NCBI GenBank assembly: GCA_964444825.1
Contig: CAYUIS010000176.1
Coordinates: 1 to 8,782 of the forward strand
Length of the DNA: 8,782 nucleotides
Direction of reading: 5' to 3'
DNA from: CAYUIS01 sp964444825
GTDB lineage: Bacteria > Chloroflexota > Anaerolineae > B4-G1
The notes under the pieces were generated by a model. It ran no database searches, was not told where the DNA came from, and worked only from the letters and a program-made list of their open reading frames with translations. The position numbers and the translations under genes are program-made. Shown piece by piece: positions 6,720 to 8,782 of the stretch. How positions within the stretch are numbered: the stretch's first letter is position 1; every line of letters starts with the position of its first letter.

Positions 6720-8712
6720 GCAATGGCCTGATCTCTATCCATTCTTCCCCTGGCGCGCCACCTTGGCCAAGCAATGGGACGTTTTGAACGGCCGGATAGG
6801 CGTATATACCCACACGCATGCCATAACCGCCGGACGATGGTTCTGAGGGGAGCTGAAAGTCGAACCAATTGAATACTGTATCTCCGGCCCGCCAATAGGC
6901 AGGCAGGAAGCTGGGGCCATCTCTCTGGTCAAGCATTCCGCCGTTTTCGTCCAGCAGGTGGTTGAACCAATGATAGGTCACGTCCTCGGTGGGGGTATCG
7001 CTGGGCTTCCATACCAGGGTCCATCGAATCGTGCCCCCCGGATGAGGGTCGCCCTCCAGCCGATAACCAATCAACTGGGTACCATTCGCCCACGTGCGCG
7101 GTCCGCCTGGCAATGGCTGTAGGCCGGGGACGACTGGTTCGCCGCCGGGCCAGACATAAAAGCGAAACGAGCGTATCCCCTCTCGCAAGGGAATCCGTGC
7201 CGTCTCTACCTCGGGAGTGAATGAGACCAGCAGTTCCTCTCCAAACGCCATATCATAGGTCGCCCAGTAGACGGCCGGCGCAGAGGGAACGGCCAGCGTT
7301 GTTCTGACGTCCACTGAGCGATGGGGAGAATCGACCATCAGCACGTCGGCCACACAGGGCATCTCGAACATACGTGGCTCGTCTCCCTCCGAGAGGACGA
7401 GCGTCTCTGCGGCGCCGCCCGCTTGGCCCAGTGACAACGCGGTTTGGACGGCCTGGATTTCGTAGGCGATGGGCGTGCCATAGCCCAGACGGGTGTCGTG
7501 AGTTGTCACGAACTGCAGAACGGCCACCGTCTCGTAGACCTGCGCTGCGGCAATGGCTGCCACTGATGCTGCCAGCAGGCCCTGGACCACCTGACCCGCT
7601 CGATCTGATCTTCGCCCTACTAGTGGAATCAGTCGACCCAAAAGCCACCCGATGAGCATAAACTGGGCGGGGAATGTGGTGGTAAAGTAGTGGGGCACCG
7701 CTCCCGTCTTGTTTTGTGTCAGGAATATGGCCGGCATCGCCAGCCATGTGACCGCCATCAACGCGGCTGCCGTCTCGTCGCCCAGTCCGTCGCGCGCCTG
7801 CCGGAGCGCCAGGACAAGCGCGAGCAGGCCGCCGGCGAGGGCAAGCCCGCCCTCAATCGAAAAGAGCCAGCGGGCATTGGGCGTCGTGGTCAGATAGTCT
7901 GGATAGCGGTCGGGGCCGGTCAGCCACTGAAGGTCCGATCCGGTGGTGACGATCCACGTTCCGCGTGCGGCGTCCGCGCTCGCGCTCGATGGTTGCTGCA
8001 TGATCTCGGTAAAGAGGCGGACATTACGCCAGTCCTTTTGTGCGTCGGCGGCAAAGTAGGGGATAAAGGTCGCGGCCGATATAAGCGCACTGGCAATGGC
8101 GACTCGCCAGTCGAAGCGTTTACAGAACAGCAATGCCCAGAGAACGGTGAGAGGGATAAAGGCGATAGCCGATAGATGGATCTGCACCAATATCGCCAGC
8201 GCCAGGCCGTGGGCCAACAGTGCCCATCGCCGACCGCGCACAAAGGCAGACCAACCGGTTACTGCGTAAAGCAGTGCGAAAGGTGGAAGAAGCACCGTAT
8301 GCCAGATTCTGCGGGAGTAGATTACGGGCCAGGGCGCGACGGCAAACAGGAGGGTGGTCACCAGGGCTGGAAAACGGCCGAACCAATGGCGGGTTAGGAA
8401 ATAGCAGCCGGCGACTGTGGCTGTATTGAGGAGGGCGACGAATCCGGTGGCAAAGATGGGGCTGGGCGAGATGGCGTAAGGGATCGCCAGAAGCCAGATA
8501 GCGAGGGGAAAAGTGCCCAGGCGCGTGGACGAGATGGGTCCAATCCAAATAAACCGACCCTGCCGAGCCATCCGCAGCGCCCACTTGGAGATCTCGGCCT
8601 GGTCCCATTGAAACGGCACCTGGTCGAGAGATCTGAAACGCAGCCATCCTGCCAGGAGTATTATGGCACATGCCAGAACCAGTTCGAAAACGCGGCTGCG
8701 AGACTTGTTCAT
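6706..8712 (-). CDS. Divergent GT-C-like membrane protein with C-terminal beta-rich domain (putative glycosyltransferase)
   Basis: The 668-residue product has about eleven predicted membrane helices between residues 8 and 392, a mostly soluble middle (about 395-525) and a C-terminal beta-rich module (about 542-668). The opening, LRFRSLDQVPFQWDQAE (24-40), has the geometry of GT39/ArnT-like proteins: TM1, then 'Rf..L...P', then an acidic motif. However, the usual Asp-Glu pair is replaced by Asp-Gln, with a Glu two residues further on (WDQAE, 36-40). The Asp survives, so activity is possible but the site is altered. The overall fold and tail (ending QVAE) match the downstream GT-C genes, which suggests duplication followed by specialisation. 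It is the first gene of the visible array. The ATG at 8712 is directly preceded in frame by TGA, so no longer start exists. Only a weak GGTG lies about eight bases upstream, and a strong hairpin begins 18 bases upstream. It could also be a partner rather than a catalyst. Confidence 0.78.
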   Translation of the reverse strand: MNKSRSRVFELVLACAIILLAGWLRFRSLDQVPFQWDQAEISKWALRMARQGRFIWIGPISSTRLGTFPLAIWLLAIPYAISPSPIFATGFVALLNTATVAGCYFLTRHWFGRFPALVTTLLFAVAPWPVIYSRRIWHTVLLPPFALLYAVTGWSAFVRGRRWALLAHGLALAILVQIHLSAIAFIPLTVLWALLFCKRFDWRVAIASALISAATFIPYFAADAQKDWRNVRLFTEIMQQPSSASADAARGTWIVTTGSDLQWLTGPDRYPDYLTTTPNARWLFSIEGGLALAGGLLALVLALRQARDGLGDETAAALMAVTWLAMPAIFLTQNKTGAVPHYFTTTFPAQFMLIGWLLGRLIPLVGRRSDRAGQVVQGLLAASVAAIAAAQVYETVAVLQFVTTHDTRLGYGTPIAYEIQAVQTALSLGQAGGAAETLVLSEGDEPRMFEMPCVADVLMVDSPHRSVDVRTTLAVPSAPAVYWATYDMAFGEELLVSFTPEVETARIPLREGIRSFRFYVWPGGEPVVPGLQPLPGGPRTWANGTQLIGYRLEGDPHPGGTIRWTLVWKPSDTPTEDVTYHWFNHLLDENGGMLDQRDGPSFLPAYWRAGDTVFNWFDFQLPSEPSSGGYGMRVGIYAYPAVQNVPLLGQGGAPGEEWIEIRPLQVAE

Positions 8713-8730
8713 TCAACACACCGACGAAAC

Positions 8731-8762
8731 GACGGGGATGCTCGGGAACAAGCATCCCCGTC
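8731..8762 (-). terminator. Perfect 12-bp hairpin upstream of the GT-C array (terminator or 5' leader element)
   Basis: GACGGGGATGCT (8731-8742) pairs perfectly with 8751-8762 across an eight-base loop. It is very GC-rich and palindromic, so strand cannot be told from the stem. On the - strand it is followed by GTTTCGTCGG, which is not a good U tract; on the + strand the tail is TGTGCTCC, also not U-rich. It may be an atypical terminator of the preceding - strand gene outside the window, or a structured leader close to the first gene's start. Its type is therefore uncertain. Confidence 0.45.
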
Positions 8763-8782
8763 TGTGCTCCAAGATACCCAGA

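Noticed and set aside
8120..8755. 211-codon - strand frame at the right edge, starting upstream of the first GT-C gene
   Set aside because: It overlaps the well-supported GT-C frame, starts inside the hairpin and has low-quality Pro/Arg/Ser-rich composition typical of an off-frame reading in GC-rich DNA.
1..8782. CRISPR arrays, insertion sequences or a tRNA-associated integrated element
   Set aside because: No regularly spaced repeats, transposase or integrase genes, or direct copies of the tRNA 3' end were seen by eye in the window.

Overview
The window is about 60% GC by eye. It holds one tRNA gene on the + strand near the left edge and a compact array of five protein genes, all on the - strand and transcribed from the right edge toward the left. 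Every open frame longer than about 100 codons on the other strand lies antisense to one of these five genes. The protein styles suggest a member of the Chloroflexota (Anaerolineae-like): GT39/PMT-like membrane proteins that carry an extra beta-rich C-terminal module, next to an UPF0104-type membrane protein. This assignment is an inference from family resemblance, not from a phylogenetic marker.

Layout in + coordinates. 1-105: a short stretch whose only recognisable content is an extended -10 promoter. 106-178: tRNA-Gly(GCC). 199-243: a clear intrinsic terminator for that tRNA. 262-1281 (-): GNAT/BioF2-like acyltransferase, with its own good sigma70-type promoter (1313-1341) and a strong ribosome binding site. 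1353-2294 (-): lysylphosphatidylglycerol-synthase-TM/UPF0104 (AglD-like) membrane protein. 2325-4637 (-), 4634-6709 (-) and 6706-8712 (-): three successive large membrane proteins of the GT-C (dolichyl-phosphate-mannosyltransferase-like) superfamily, joined by two 4-base GTGA stop/start overlaps. 8731-8762: a perfect 12-bp GC-rich hairpin just upstream of the first gene.

How the genes may work together. GT-C enzymes use polyprenyl-phosphate-linked sugars on the outer face of the membrane. UPF0104/AglD-type proteins are linked in the literature to lipid translocation or lipid-linked glycan work. BioF2-like acyltransferases modify sugars, amino acids or envelope polymers. The cluster therefore reads as an envelope glycolipid or glycoprotein assembly unit with translationally coupled glycosyltransferases. 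The substrate cannot be told from sequence.

The most distinctive signal is a beta-rich module of about 120 residues at the C-terminal end of all three GT-C proteins. It occurs four times in total (twice in the 2325-4637 product). It has a shared pattern, and the proteins end in near-identical tails (QVAE, EVAE, RVVE). No CRISPR, insertion sequence, integrase, toxin-antitoxin or phage gene was seen.
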